A DNA stretch of 64,000 bases from contig NC_049914.1 of NCBI RefSeq assembly GCF_001411555.2, forward strand, positions 13,594,798-13,658,797, written 5' to 3'. A program made the translations under genes and the position numbers. Each line of letters opens with the position of its first letter. Positions within the stretch are counted from its first letter, which is position 1. Positions 12,244 through 24,623 of the stretch are shown here, in pieces. The notes beneath the pieces were generated by a model. That model was not told the DNA's origin, ran no database searches, and saw only the letters and a program-made list of their open reading frames with translations. The stretch is from Juglans regia. Its lineage: Eukaryota; Streptophyta; Magnoliopsida; Fagales; Juglandaceae.

Positions 12244-12413
12244 GAGTAATACTATATACAGTCGTGCAATGCGTAAACGCTGTCCAATCACTTTGAAGAA
12301 TGGGGTCCACTATTAAAAAATTAATTTCTTTTCATGTGAGTCCCATATTTATTCATTTTTTGCAAAGCGATTACACAGCGCTTGCACACTCACGACTGTA
12401 AGTATCATTTCTC
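12244..12413. mobile_element. MITE with 9-bp target duplication (Mutator-like)
   Basis: A 170-base insert flanked by perfect 9-base direct repeats TTCGTTAAA at 12235-12243 and 12414-12422. The paralogous site in copy B, near 41577, has a single TTCGTTAAA. Its ends are imperfect inverted repeats: GAGTAATACTATATACAGTC against the reverse complement of the right end, GAGAAATGATACTTACAGTC. The 9-base duplication suggests a Mutator-type origin. Confidence 0.8.
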
Positions 12414-12506
12414 TTCGTTAAATTTATTTTAGAATTAAAGTAATTTTAAAATTTGAACAATTACATCAAATTACGTTAATTTGTAAGATTATTTTTATAT
12501 AATTCT

Positions 12507-13214
12507 AAACGCAGGCATGATTCGGCCTCCCTACGGATGACTTCATACGTGGAAACAAAACGCACCGTTTTGCATTGTTACTTCGATCTCTCTCTCTTCC
12601 AAGAACTCTCTGCTCTCTTTGCCCCTGCAATTTCAAATTCTTCCAATCGCCAAAACAAACAAAGGAGAGAAAAAAAAACTACATTTTTATGCCTTTATTT
12701 CTTTGTTTACTAATTACAACCAAACCAAAACACAATGCCTTGATTTTCCCTCGTTTTCATCTAAGTCTCCTCACTTTCTCAGCAATCAAAAACTAAAATG
12801 ATAAAATGTAAGGCAGAGCACAAATACTCATCACAGATTTCCACTCCCACTGTCCTTCAAATTAGGGGGTTTAAACTAAAGCCCTAGATTAAGCCTCAAT
12901 GCCGAAATAAGTAGAGTGAAACTGAGCAAGAGAGCACTAGAGAGAAAGTGAGTGTGACGAAATGCCTCTGGTGTGTGGGACACAAAATGGTAGTGTGGTA
13001 AACTAAACGAAATGCATGTAAAAGTGAAACAATGGGTCGCACAAAAATGGCGGAGTGTAGCTATTGATTTTTGCTCTCTCTCTCTTCTCTCTTTTTCTTC
13101 AAGCTTCTGATTATAATCAAATTTTTTTTAATACATAATTGATGACATGGCAAAATGCCACGTCAGTGGCGTCTGCAAGCAGGCACGACATTATGCCTGC
13201 CTGTAGCAGTACTC
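12507..13214. mobile_element. 708-base insertion in copy A, possible captured 5' gene end
   Basis: Absent from copy B, which is continuous at about 41670. A possible 5-base duplication ATTCT lies at 12502-12506 and 13215-13219. The ends contain GCAGGCATGATTCGGCC and, inverted, GGCAGGCATAATGTCGTGCC, which form an imperfect inverted repeat. The interior is CT-rich, resembling a plant 5' untranslated region, and holds a 73-codon open frame with no recognised domain. I infer a non-autonomous DNA transposon. Confidence 0.55.
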
Positions 13215-13600
13215 ATTCTTTTATGGGCAAATTATTTTCCTAAAAAATAAACTTGTGGCCGGTTGAAATTTTATGGATCTATATACACCTTTAAGTCTCC
13301 AACGACTGGCCCCAAACGATCAACATTTGTATATATCTTGGTGGGCAAATTGACTTTTAGTCATTTGACAACAATACACGTATAATTATTGATTAGTTTT
13401 GTTTTAGGCCTTTCATTACATATGGCTTACGTAATGGAATAAATCCGATAAAATCAAATCAATAATTTAATTTAATTATTAAGGATATAACTTTTATAAT
13501 TTCGTTATATTTATCACAATTATGTTATGGATTTTTACCTTTTTTTAATACATAGGGACATGCATGTTTTGTATTCAATTCATTTGTAGTAATAAAAATA

Positions 13601-13744
13601 GAGGAATTCTACTCATAAGGCACACTATTCATTATCGCACTCTACATTTACAATTATTTTTTTCATAGAATGTATGGATGTTTTTTATAGGATATGGAAA
13701 GTGGGATAGTAAATAGTACGTACGGCTCATAAGAAGAATTTTTC
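13601..13744. mobile_element. MITE with 9-bp target duplication, second
   Basis: A 144-base insert flanked by perfect ATAAAAATA at 13592-13600 and 13745-13753. Copy B has a single ATAAAAATA near 42060. Ends are imperfect inverted repeats (GAGGAATTCTACTCATAAGG against GAAAAATTCTTCTTATGAGC). Confidence 0.78.
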
Positions 13745-13844
13745 ATAAAAATATAGCATTAAGTCCAAACGTAGACTCTTACAGTCAAACTACTTACCGA
13801 CACTGGTCGATCTTTTGTTTCTCTCAAGCTAATCTGGGTTAGAT

Positions 13845-13960
13845 AGTAAAGTCCTCACAATTCTTTTCATTTCATCTTTTCAAAATATCCAAACATCATA
13901 AATACAAACATTTTTCAATTTCAAATTTTTAAATTTTTCATCTAATCATTAGATTTTCAT
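13845..13960. repeat. Truncated Fagales-type MITE fragment
   Basis: The string around 'catcataaatacaaacatttttcaa' matches the interior of the MITEs at 27226-27575 and near 42170-42482. Only one part is present here. Confidence 0.5.
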
Positions 13961-14025
13961 TAAATAATAATAACATCATAAACAGTACTACTCAAATTTC
14001 TTTAAGAAACAACCAAATTAAGCTG

Positions 14026-15585
14026 GCACCTTAGAATTAATACAAATCACTTCGCCAAAACTCGACAAAAATAAGAGCTGAAGCATTAATGATTCATAAT
14101 TTGACAAACCAGATGATGATGATCAAAAGCAAGCCCCGGCTGTTTTCTAGAAGCCGAATAAGCAAGAAGCCATATTGGAAGTAGCAGTACGGGAAGCTGT
14201 TTTAGATAAATGGAAAATGCCACGTTTGCGCACAAAAAGACGTGGAACTCATTTCTTAAAACGCGTGTTATATGCAGTTCCACGTTTCACATGTAAATAT
14301 TGAAAATATTTACACTTTCCAAAGAAACGATTTACACTTATGTTTATGAAAATATTGAGCGTTGATTTAGTAAAACATTTACAGTACTTAGCCATTGTAT
14401 GTTTATTTTATAACAAAAAAAATTGATAAAATAAAACGTATGTAATTCATAATAAATTCATACTCTCCGTTTCAAATAAAATAATTAGAAAATATTATTA
14501 TCTTGAGAGATCTGGCCGTACAATTAAATTGAGCATATAGAGCTGTCTCCGATCATGAGCTAGACCCATTCTCCTCTTAAGTACCTTAATTAATTCGTGT
14601 TCATCCTTGGGGTTTTTCTCCTTAATTCGCTGGCTACTTTTTTGGACTACGATTAATTTCTTCCTTTCGTTGTTTGTTGTCGGCCTGTCGCCTGCATGTG
14701 TTTCAGAAAGTGGCAGAGCCACATGGAAACGAGGGAGCAGTAGTAGACGCTAAAGTCTTACGAGAAATAAAAAAATAACTCTCTTTAATTAGCTTAAAAC
14801 AGAAAAAAGAAAATCCATCCCCCCTGATCTCGAGAGGGTTGAAAATTAAACGTTTCGACTCTTGTGAGGGCTTGGTCTAAAAGATCATAATTAAGGGGCT
14901 ATTTTGTCACAAAAATTAAAAGTTGTCTACGCTAATGTATGAAAGTCTAGCTGTGCAATTTGTCATAATACAAGATTAATATAATTTAACCATTCTATCA
15001 AAGAATAGCAACAAAAAATTAACCATACAAGATTCAAAATTATAATTCTATCAAAGATTATAATTTAATTTAATTTAACCATTGGTACTCAACTATTGTT
15101 TCTTGATCAGCTAGGCTATGACAAGCCGAGGCGACTCCTTCCCCACCCACCCCCCCGGGCGTGGTAAAAAAATCAACTGCTCTAGATCTGATTTTCACTA
15201 GAAGGGAAAGAGGCATCGGCTTCTTTCTATTCCTCCCTCTACTTCTTCCATTCACCCACATTGTCTATCAAGGTTTATTTTGCTTTCTTCAAGGCTGAAA
15301 AAGACAGATCTACAACTTTTCGGCAACCTCCAAGAAACACGCAAGACATAAGCAGATTCATAGGTCAAAAATATTTCAGAGAAAAGTGGTGGTTTTGCGA
15401 AAAATCATTGTGCATGGTTCTCACGTGCTGCCCACATCTGCGCGTGGTCCTCACACACCACCCCTTTCGACAGCTTTTCTTGACACACAAACTAGATCAC
15501 TGGACTCACCACCATTTGACCTTTCAAAAGTCCCACTAAATTTTGTCACTAAACGTGCCAAATTAACTTTCGACCGTATATAATA
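14026..15585. other. Noncoding stretch
   Basis: Beyond the duplication. Short open frames (for example 14498-14722 minus and 15261-15539 plus) show no recognisable domain or splice pattern. Nothing else seen. Confidence 0.45.
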
Positions 15586-15589
15586 TTCG

Positions 15590-15815
15590 TTAGAATTTTC
15601 ATTTTAGTCCGTTCGAACGTATTCTTAGGATGTTCAATTGGTTATCTTATTAGGGACAAAATTTTTTGTTCCAAAATAATCCGTTCAAAAAGACCTTCCC
15701 TCATTTTTTTGGAACGAAATTTCAAATTCGCCCCTACATCTCATTTTTTGGGACAATTTTCAATTTGTTCCAAAGAAAAATCGTCCTAGTAGCTATTTTT
15801 TGTATTAGGGGGGTC
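15590..15815. mobile_element. Short relic related to the TTCGAAC CACTA family
   Basis: Contains GTCCGTTCGAACGT, CCGTTCAAAA, and repeated 'gggacaa'/'ttgttccaaa' strings like those at the termini of the 1.7-6.6 kb element. Short, with no coding content. Confidence 0.4.
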
Positions 15816-16036
15816 ATGGAGAATAAAAAAGGAAGAAGGAAGAGATGGAGAAGGAAAGGAGAAGAGGGACGATAAAGATGAGATTTTCTAGAATAGAGAG
15901 AAAGGGAAGAGAGAGGAGGCTGAGAAAATGTTAGGTCCTATGAAGAAAAATCTAGGATTTTTTGTTTATATAGTGATCGCAAAATAGTGCAAAACAAAGC
16001 CGTTTAGGAAGTCTTAAACATTCTAAGCGATGATGC

Positions 16037-16115
16037 ACGTTTTGTGTGTGTGTGTGTGTGTGTATAATTTATATATATACATATATATATATATAAAATT
16101 ATATATATATATAAA
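16037..16115. repeat. (TG)n/(AT)n microsatellite
   Basis: A TG run from about 16037 to 16062 followed by interrupted AT runs to about 16112. Confidence 0.85.
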
Positions 16116-16319
16116 TATGTGAGTGGGCGGATGGGGATCCATACTTGGTCCTCACCAACCTGTTTGGTGCAGGTGGGAGCGCCCCACCAATTTGATGCGA
16201 GGACCGAGCAAGCCAGATGCGAGCACCCGCTCAACACCCTAGTTTATAGTCAAACCACATAGAATACGAATAAATAAAAAAGAGTTAGACTGAGAGCCAT
16301 GGAAGTCAAGGCCGACTAA

Positions 16320-17010
16320 TTGGAAGTAAAGGCATAACCAATCCAGCTCGGTCCAGTTTTGGACATATTTTAGAACCAAACCAATATAACATTATTTTGA
16401 AAATCTAACAACCTATACTGACTGATTTATCACCCAAACCAAAAATTTCAGATTTTTCGGTTTCAGTTTGGTTTGGTTTAGTTTGATTTACAGGTGTAAT
16501 TCAGTTTTTGAATTGTCCAACTCCAATCTCTATTTAATGATGGAAAACTATTAATTTGGATGACTGCAAACTCCAATTTCTACTCCACTTTTTTTTTTTT
16601 TTTTTGTTAAAAATACAAATACTTCAATTAAAAAATAAAAATTTATATGTTATATGAAATGTTATTAGATTCATTTTATCTTATATCATATAACATAAAA
16701 TATTATATTAACATTAATAAGATTAATTTTATGTTATATTAAATGGTATACTATTCTTATGTTATAAGATTTATAGATATGAATAATGAGATTAAAGTTT
16801 CATGCTATATTAATTAGCAAATAATATATATATATATATAGTATAAGCAATTATAGATATATATATATATAATATAAAAGTTAAAAAATATATATTTTGG
16901 TACGATTCGGTCCAAACTAGTTTTCAAAACAAAAAATCTAGTTCTGGTTACGAAATGGACCAAACCTACCATATCGGTTCGATTGGTTCAACCAGTGTTT
17001 TTGTTTTTGT
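16320..17010. repeat. AT-rich repeat with GGTTCGGTTTGG-like ends
   Basis: The left part has 'ggtccagttttgga' and 'ggtttggttta' strings, and the right part has 'gattcggtccaaac' and 'atggaccaaacc', suggesting an imperfect inverted-repeat element around an AT-rich core that contains a T17-18 tract near 16590. No coding content. Confidence 0.4.
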
Positions 17011-17019
17011 TTTATCTCC

Positions 17020-17650
17020 CCTAGCTAGGAGGTTGTGTCATAAATGATTCTTTAGATAAGGAGCCATGCAAAAAAGCATTTCGAACATCTATTTTCTAAA
17101 TCAGCCAAGCATTAGAAACATCAATAGAAATAAGTGTCCATATCTCCGTCGGTTTTACAATGCGACTAGGATTTTGAGTAATTGATCCTTTATTATTACA
17201 AGAAGCCCTTGAGGTGATCTGAGCCTTACACCATTCAATTTATCCACTTGCCTTTCATTTAATCCGAAATACTCATTTGATCCAATAACATTGCGGGTGG
17301 GATCGACAAGAACCAAGGTCCAAGTTTCATTCTTCAACAAGCCATCGAAATCCTTGTTCATTACATCACGCCATTCAGGTGACTTGTCCATCAAGAAGTA
17401 ACAGTTTGGTTCAATAGTAGAGGTCCCAAAGGTTGCATATTAGGCTTTAGGGATTGAGTAGTGGATAGAACCATCATGTTAGGATTTGGATTTGAAGATG
17501 TAGTTCTTGGAATGCGTGATCATGGGATGCCAAGGTGGTTGAGGGGTAGTTGGGAATGGAAGTAATAAGGGCAAAGGTCGGGTATTGAGAATTGGGGTTG
17601 AGGATGATGCTGGAGAGGGCTGTGGGTTTGATGAATATGATGATGGTTGG
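17020..17650 (-). pseudogene. Copia reverse transcriptase relic
   Basis: Reading leftward, a 79-codon open piece (17394-17155) begins SPEWRDVMNKDFDGLLKNETW, followed by VDPTRNVIGS: the Copia RT N-terminus. After a frameshift, a further piece ends with IDVRNAFLHGSL at about 17097-17060, matching the first catalytic-Asp motif region of Copia RT. Upstream on the same strand, to 17650, there is a low-complexity stretch. No LTRs were found around it. Confidence 0.75.
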
Positions 17651-20600
17651 GTCAGTATTTAACAGCCCAACCCGAAATGTTAGAGATGAACGATGGATAA
17701 TTTTATTGGGTCTAAAATAGTTTTAATATGTAACATTGGGTGAACCTATGAATTTATAATTATTATGGTTGACTTGGAATTTTAGTTAGGCCCATAGGCC
17801 TAAAATTTTAGTTTGGCCCAATTAAGGTTTAACGGGAGATTTTTGGATGGTTTTAGAAGGCAATATTGGGAGAAACTCCTAATAATTTTGGATTACTGAA
17901 ATACATGAATATTATGGATTTTATTAGTTGGAATTTCCATTTAAGTGAGTTAAGTCAATTTGTGATTCTTAAATAGAACCCAAAACTATTTGGATTTTTT
18001 TTACGTGCTTAGGATATTTTTTAGACAAAAAGAATTGCACCGTTGGATTTGTTAGAATTTTTTGAGATTTATGGTGCAATAATAATACTGCAATAATAAT
18101 ACTTTTGATTTCCGGGCATCAAGTGGACCAATAGGAGAATGCCACATGTCTCTTGGTGTGCAAGAGAAGCCAAGGCCTAAGCTCTACACACCTATACTCT
18201 GGAAAAATATTGGGAGTAGCCACTATTGGCAGCAGCCATTTTTCACACCCTACGTGGCATCATCTAAACCACACATATCTTAAATTCGAAATTAGAGAGA
18301 GATGATGAGAGAGCTGATGAGAGAGAGCGGAGATGAGAGAGAGAGTGACGACAAGAGAGAGACGATGAGAGAGAGAGACCGAATGAGAGAGACAGTCGAT
18401 GAGGGATGAGAGATAGATCTTATGAGAGAGAGAGTCGAGGAGAGAGAGAGACGATGAGAGATAGAGCCAAGATGAGAGAGAGAGACAATGAGAGAGAGAT
18501 GAGCCACTGATGAGAGAGAGAGCTTATGAGAGAGAGGAAGAGAGAGAGAATATGATGAGAGAGAGAAGCCGTCTGGTGCATTTTGCACCAACAAACAAAA
18601 ACAAAAGGAATAGAAGCAACCATGTAGTGTGTGCAATGTGTGCACAGCTACAGTGACTGCTCTGTAGAATTACTCGACCGAAAATACTTCTCACTTCCCC
18701 TCTGTCACCTCTGACTTCTTTTCTCACCTAACACACCTAACCCTCACGTCTCTCTCTCTCCCTTTTCTGTTTCCCTTCCCCAGGTTCTCCCTCTCTTTTC
18801 TTCTCCACGTGAATCGCCTCCACAGATTCCCTCTCAGTTTTTCCACTGTCCCTCTCCCGATTCTCTTCCTCCCTTAGATATCTCTCTCTTCTCAGATCAC
18901 TCTCTCATGCTGTTACTCTCGGCTCTCTCTCTCTCTCTCTCTCAGCTAGCTCTGCCCATTGGAACCTAGCACCGACTGCTAAAGGGCAATCACTCTCAAC
19001 CTAAACCTTTGCAAGCCACTATCATGCACCCTAACCTTTATCACACTAAGCCTAGCAAACCCACATGTTAACCACGTTAACTAGCCACGCCATCGCTTCA
19101 GGCCTCTATTGCCATCCCCCATGACGTGACACTGTGTGTTACCAATAGCTCCTCGACCCCTCTCCCTGACATTTCCCCTCCGTTAAACAACCTACCTCGT
19201 CCTTTAATCTGTGAGTCAGTGTTGTGACCCAAGCCCTCCCCCCACCGCCATCATCTCTTGCCACTACTGTGCTTGCCACAGCTTCCTCAGCCACCTGAAA
19301 ATGGAGCAAATTTGTGCTCATCTACCTAGATCTACCACTGTCCCATGCAAGGCTATAGATATAGCCTTCCCTAGCCCTTCCTGCCATAGTCAGCCACCAA
19401 CGGTGGCAATTCCAACCATCCCCAACCATATCTTCTCCTCTCTTAGATCCCTTCTCTCCCAATCTTGGTTTCTCTCTTTCAATCAAGGCCAAATCGATCT
19501 TAGCCATGAGTCACCCACACAGCCTAGTGTTGTTGTGCGCCTCCGCAATCCCTAGCCATTGGCATCGACCTCCTCACTGCCGTGCAAGAAGCCCTCTCTC
19601 AATTCCACCCTCTCTGTCTCTCCCTTATTTCTTTATTTTGTTGTTTTTATCTCCACCATACATGGCTATCCACCGCCAGTAAAAACCATCTTAAGCCAAC
19701 CTCGCCCTTCACCACCCCACCAACATGGACATATTTTATATTACATTTATGTAATTGTGATAATTGAGAAGAAGTGATGTGTGAAGTGTTGGAATGAACT
19801 GTGTAGTTATGTTGTGAATTGTGCGTTGTGTGAAGTGTTGAGATAAATGTTGTAGTTTGTAAAGTGGATGGAAGCCATATGAAGTGTCAGGAATAGCTAT
19901 GTGGTTTGATGTGCCATGTGAAGTATTCATCTTGTTGTTTTGATGTTTGGATAGAAACATCAGGACCTTGAATGGAATCTTGTAAGTTTGTGTTGAGTTG
20001 AAAATCTGGGAATGTGGTTGTATTGTTGAATGGCTTAGTGATTGAGTAGAGCATATGCAAAGGTTTGGATTTTGAGAAGTCACGAATGAAGTTTGTAAAA
20101 TTTTGTGATTTTCCCGTGTAGGTGTATAAATGTGGTGGACAAATCTTGATGTATTGGATGTGTTGGTTAGGATTGCAATGGAAGTGAGCGTATGTTTTTG
20201 GGATAGATCTATATTATACAAGGTATAGTCATGTTAATTATGAAGCAAGGGGTTGTTTAGTTAGCCTAAGTTGTCTCAACTGGACGATTGGAGTGATTGT
20301 ATATATAAAGTGTCTTATGTCTAGATGAGACTTGTAAACTAAGTGGGTGCTTTGAATGGATTTTATGTTGATTTTAGGTGATAAAAGAGAAAAAATACAA
20401 GTATATTTTTATGGGATATATTTATATATATGGTGGACAGATTTAATGTATCATGAATGTATTGTGTATGTATCGAGTTTTTAGGATTATAGGGTTCCGC
20501 GGTAAATTATGTTGGAATTTGATGATAAATAAATGGACTATGACTTGTTTATCTCGGTTAGGTGAATTAGACAGATTTATGTATTGGGTGGATGGTGAAT

Positions 20601-21342
20601 GAATATAAATTGTGAAGTTATGTAATTATGTTGGATTGATTCACATGGGCAACAAACATATTTGTGTATTTTATAAGTTTGAGTTTCATAATTGGAAGGA
20701 TGATGTGGAATGATGTGAATTGGTACTAACTATTAAAGTAACATTATGTCTGGGACTTTTATGGGGCCATGAATGAAAGTTATAAAATTTTGGGAGAGTG
20801 TTGTGTTGTGTTGGAGCATTGATGGTATTGATAGAGTTTGTATATGGATGGTGTGGTGTTAGATTTTATGAATCAAGGGAAGCCGTTGTTTGAACTTGTG
20901 GGCCTATGTAACTATGATAGTTTAGTATATGTTAACTTAAGTGTGTGAGACTCTATAGTATGGAAATATTTATGAATTTGGCGCCAACTGATTGTGATGG
21001 GTTATGGTGTAATGACTTAAGAGACCCATGGGCTGATTGGTTTATGAGATTAAATGGTAATGCATTTGAATGCTTGAGTTAAGAATGATATGTAATTATG
21101 CACTTGGTTTGGATTAGGATCTAGAAATGTGTATGTAATGTCTAGAGGCTTGTGAAGTTGGGTTAAGAGTTTGTGAAGGTTGATTGGACAGATTTAAGTA
21201 TGTTAAGTGTGCTATGTATGAAAAGGGTGTTGGGATGGATTTGTATTGGGCTCAAGTGTTAAATAAATAGGGTATGCGTGCTTTGTGTTTATTGATTTTT
21301 GGGTGGCAAGTTTATGAGAAAATGATAGACTTAGGTTTTGTT
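17651..21342. other. Long noncoding block, possibly LTR-derived
   Basis: 3.7 kb without a recognisable gene. 17662 onward begins 'cagcccaacccgaaatg', reminiscent of some Gypsy LTR starts. Contains the GA microsatellite at 18290-18570 and CT-rich, gene-like composition at 18700-19700, but no supported CDS. Confidence 0.35.
18290..18570. repeat. (GATGAGAGAGA)n degenerate microsatellite
   Basis: Purine-only degenerate repeats of GAGAGA with interspersed GATGA. It creates a Ser/Leu-rich artefact ORF on the minus strand. Confidence 0.85.
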
Positions 21343-21680
21343 CTAAGCATGTAGCGTGTTAATATTGATGGTTACGCAAGTAGTACATGGGGATAATGTT
21401 GTTGAAAGCTTATATTTGTAAGATGAACCATGACCTTTGGAGTTAGCAGGTTGACCACCTCTTTTGTCACGAAGAGAACTAATCCTAGATGCAAGTAAGA
21501 GATCAATAAATGGTTGATGGTGCACCAAGTGAAGCTCATGAGCTAGCAGATGACCATAGAGATATTTTAGGGATATAGAGTCAATGTGGGTGGTGACAGA
21601 GGTCACAAAAGTGTCATACTTGGGTCCAAGACCCATCAGGAGGAAGGATACAAGCCCGAAGTCATTCAAAAGTTGATTAG

Positions 21681-21999
21681 TGTTAAGGACAAAAACCATG
21701 GCTTGAGTACCTCTAGTACGCACACAAGGAAAGAACAACATCAACTGCCTGCTGCTCACTGCTCTGCCCAGTACTCACCAGCTGGAAGAATATTCAAGAA
21801 GGATGATAAATCTCCAACATAATAATGACGTGGCTACATCTCATTGTAACACTTGTTTTGAATTTGTCCTATAAATACTTGTACACTGCAGTGAAAGAAC
21901 GTAATGAAAAACAATGATGCTTTACACGGAAATACAAAACTTTCCTCTCTTTGACATTTTATCGAGTGCTTGTTGTGGTCACTAGAACTGTTTTCAATA
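21681..21999 (+). repeat. 5' LTR of the nested Copia
   Basis: Starts TGTTAAGGAC and ends TTTTCAATA; contains a likely TATA motif (CTATAAATA) near 21870. Confidence 0.92.
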
Positions 22000-22013
22000 T
22001 GGTATCTATAGCT
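22000..22013 (+). promoter_or_regulatory. Primer-binding site of the nested Copia
   Basis: TGGTATCTATAGCT directly follows the 5' LTR and is a mutated version of the TGGTATCAGAGC site complementary to initiator tRNA-Met. Confidence 0.75.
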
Positions 22014-22073
22014 ACTTAAAGGCCAACACCTCCAGCTTTCCTATGTTCTTTTTTTGGTTCTTGATCGTCTTCC

Positions 22074-23040
22074 ATGATGACTCCAACACCCAACTCAGAC
22101 ACTCCCACCCCGAACTCTAGTGTCTCAAATATCACCTCTCCCAATACAGCCATTGTTACGGCTGCCAACACCTCCATTACTATCAAGCTTTTTGGTGATA
22201 ATTATCCCCTTTGGAAAGCTCAGATAATACCTCTACTGGTAGGACATCAACTCTTCTCATATGTTGATGGTTCCTCCCCCCCACCCCCTCCCACAACTAT
22301 TAATGGATCTATGAACCCCGAAGATCATCGATGGGTGCTTCAAGATCAATTAATAGTCTCTGCCCTGAACACCCCTCTCTCTGCTATGGTTCTTGCACAA
22401 GTTCTCTAGTGTCGCACCTCACATGATATATGGTCAGCTCTTGAAAACATCTATGCTGCCCAATCCTCTGCTCACATTCTTCAAACCCATTTTCAACTTG
22501 CTACCTTGAAGAAGGGTTCGGAATCAATTACAAACTACTAGCATAAAGCCCAATCTCTCTCGGCTTTTCTCTCAGTGCCACTAGAGAATCTTTGTCTCGA
22601 GCTCAGTTTATTGTTTACCTTCTAGCCAGATTGGGGACTGAATATGAATCTGTCATCTCCTCAATCACCACTCAGCCTGAGCCTCCCATTGCCCACCAAA
22701 TCTTTGGCTACTTACTAAACCATGAAGCTAGATTAGTTCATAAGAAGCAATAACTACTTTCTCTTAGTTCCATTTATGCAAATGCTACATCTCTGTCCCA
22801 TTTCATAGCTTCTGGTGCTCCTCAAAAGGGTAGAAACCCTTCGTTTCATGGGGGAAGACGGGGCAAAGGCCATGGGTCTCCTTTGGCCCAGTCCACTCAA
22901 CCAGGCCTCTTTCCTTGTCCTGACTCTACTAAGCCCATGTATCAAATTTGTCATAAGATGGGCCACACGGCTGTCACCTGTTCCACCTTCTCAATCAGTC
23001 CTACCAAGCTCCCCCACCTCCCCCTTTAATAGCCAATTTC
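22074..23040 (+). pseudogene. Copia gag, decayed
   Basis: Opens at 22074 with a Thr/Pro/Asn-rich leader, then KLFGDNYPLWKAQIIPLL (Copia gag N-terminal motif), DHRWVLQDQLIVSAL, and a stop after 111 codons. Further pieces in shifting frames follow, including NIYAAQSSAHILQTHFQLA and a zinc-knuckle piece CQICHKMGH-like at about 22935-22980 (read as YQICHKMGHTAVTC). Several stops. Confidence 0.8.
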
Positions 23041-23133
23041 ATTTCTCTACCATCCCCTGGATCCTCCTCAAATTTTTGGTTTCCCGATACGGCTACTACA
23101 AATCATTTCACATCATATTTTACAAATCTCAAC

Positions 23134-24505
23134 TTGGATTCTATGCCTTATCAGGGTCCTGAGCAAGTTAGCATTGGAGATGGCACAACTCTACCTATAC
23201 AAAACACTGGCTTGGCTCATTTCCCCACTCCTTCCGGAAAATATCTCCTTAATCAACTTCTACATGTTCCTTTAATTACAAAAAGTTTGCTCTCTATTCG
23301 TCAATTTTGTGTTGATAATCCTATATATTTTGAGTTTTATTGTTTTTGTTTTATTGTGAAGGATTTACAAACCAAGGAGGTGCTGCTTCAAGGACATGTT
23401 AAGAATGGGCTCTATGTCTTTCCCATGCCCACCACCGCTCCATCCTCACAACCAAACTCCTTGTGCTCTTCTTGGTGAACGTACTTCCACTCAACACTGG
23501 CATGCCCGTCTTGGTCACCCATCCTCCGGGACCACAGCTTTGACTCTTCGGCATTTTCAACTTCCAGTAGAAAATAAGATAGTTACATCTATTTGTTCAG
23601 CTTGTTCATAGGCTAAGGCTCATGCTTTACCTCATTTGTCATCTCCCTCTAGGTCTCATAAATCTTTTCAACTCATTTTCTTAGACGTTTGGGGACCTGC
23701 ACCTATGCTCTCCTCAAACGGTTGTCGTTTTTACTTTTCTATTGTAGATGACTTTTCCAAATTTATTTGGTTATTTTCTCTTCAAACAAAGTCCAATGTT
23801 TCCACTATATTTTTTGCTTTCTTACGCTATGTTTCCAATACTTTTTCCGCTAATGTCATTTCAGTACAATCTGATTGGGGTGGCGAATTTTGTCCTCCTA
23901 ATTGGATTCTTACCTCTTATGGCATTTCTCATCGTCTTACGTGCCCTTACTCACATGCCCAAAATGACACTGTTAGAAGGCGTCATAGAGATATAGTAGA
24001 ACCTGGGCTTTCATTACTTGCGTATGCCTCGGTTCCACATAAATACTGGTCTAAGGCTTTTCAGACATCTGTGTATTTAATAAACCGAATGCCCACATCA
24101 ATTCTTGGTGATAAGTCACCATTTGAAATTTTATTCAACAAAATCCCATATTCCAAATTTTTACATGTGTTTGGTGTGGCTTGTTGGCCCAATATTCGAC
24201 CCTTCAATTGCCACAAAATGGACTTCCGTTCACAACTCTATGTTTTCATGGGCTATAGCCCAGATCATAAGGGCCATCGTTGTCTTCATTATCCAACGAG
24301 TTGCACTTATATATCCCGAGATGTTATCTTTGATGAAACACATTATCCCTTTCTCTCTCAAGCCCATTCGGACCCTTCTCTCATTTATGGTCCACATTCT
24401 CCTAGCCCAAATGCGTCTCAGCCGAACCCAATCCAAATCATCTCCTTAAGTCTAACCAATCCCCTTCCCATGCAACCCACGCCCCATTACCCAGATACAC
24501 CTTAG
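23134..24505 (+). pseudogene. Copia protease tail, GAG-pre-integrase and integrase, decayed
   Basis: 23134-23478 holds a protease/linker piece (LLHVPLITKSLLSIRQFC). 23480-23611 holds the GAG-pre-integrase motif HWHARLGHPSSGT, and 23636-24505 the integrase core. First catalytic Asp is in LDVWGP and second in SDWGGEF. The third catalytic position, normally Glu in a VERxHR context, reads VRRRHRDIVE, so the Glu is replaced by Arg. A stop (CSACS-stop) separates the HHCC region from the core. The C-terminal part, to 24380, has the usual FGVACWP and RDVIFDE motifs. Confidence 0.88.
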
Positions 24506-24623
24506 TCCCCATGCCAGACCGAAACACCTCAAAACCTTCAGCCCATCTCTCTCGCGCCACCAAGTCGAAATGCATTCCCATCCAACCTAGCCCAATAAAC
24601 ACTTTAGCCAAATATCCTTAATT

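Larger units (their letters stand above)
6828..14025 (+). repeat. Segmental duplication, copy A (carbonic anhydrase locus)
   Basis: Sequence from the AT-rich run near 6828 to about 14025 aligns in the same orientation with 36890-45200. The shared part includes the carbonic anhydrase gene, its flanks, and the 'aaacatcataaatacaaacattttt' region near 13900. The match ends after 'aagctgg' near 14025, matching 'aagcttg' near 45200. Copy A carries insertions that copy B lacks (12244-12413, 12507-13214, 13601-13744, and about 330 bases near 11015-11350). Copy B carries its own (40582-40704 and 42617-44936). Confidence 0.85.

Noticed and set aside
18292..18727. Ser/Leu-rich minus-strand ORFs
   Set aside because: Produced by the GA-rich degenerate microsatellite; no domain and no splice pattern.
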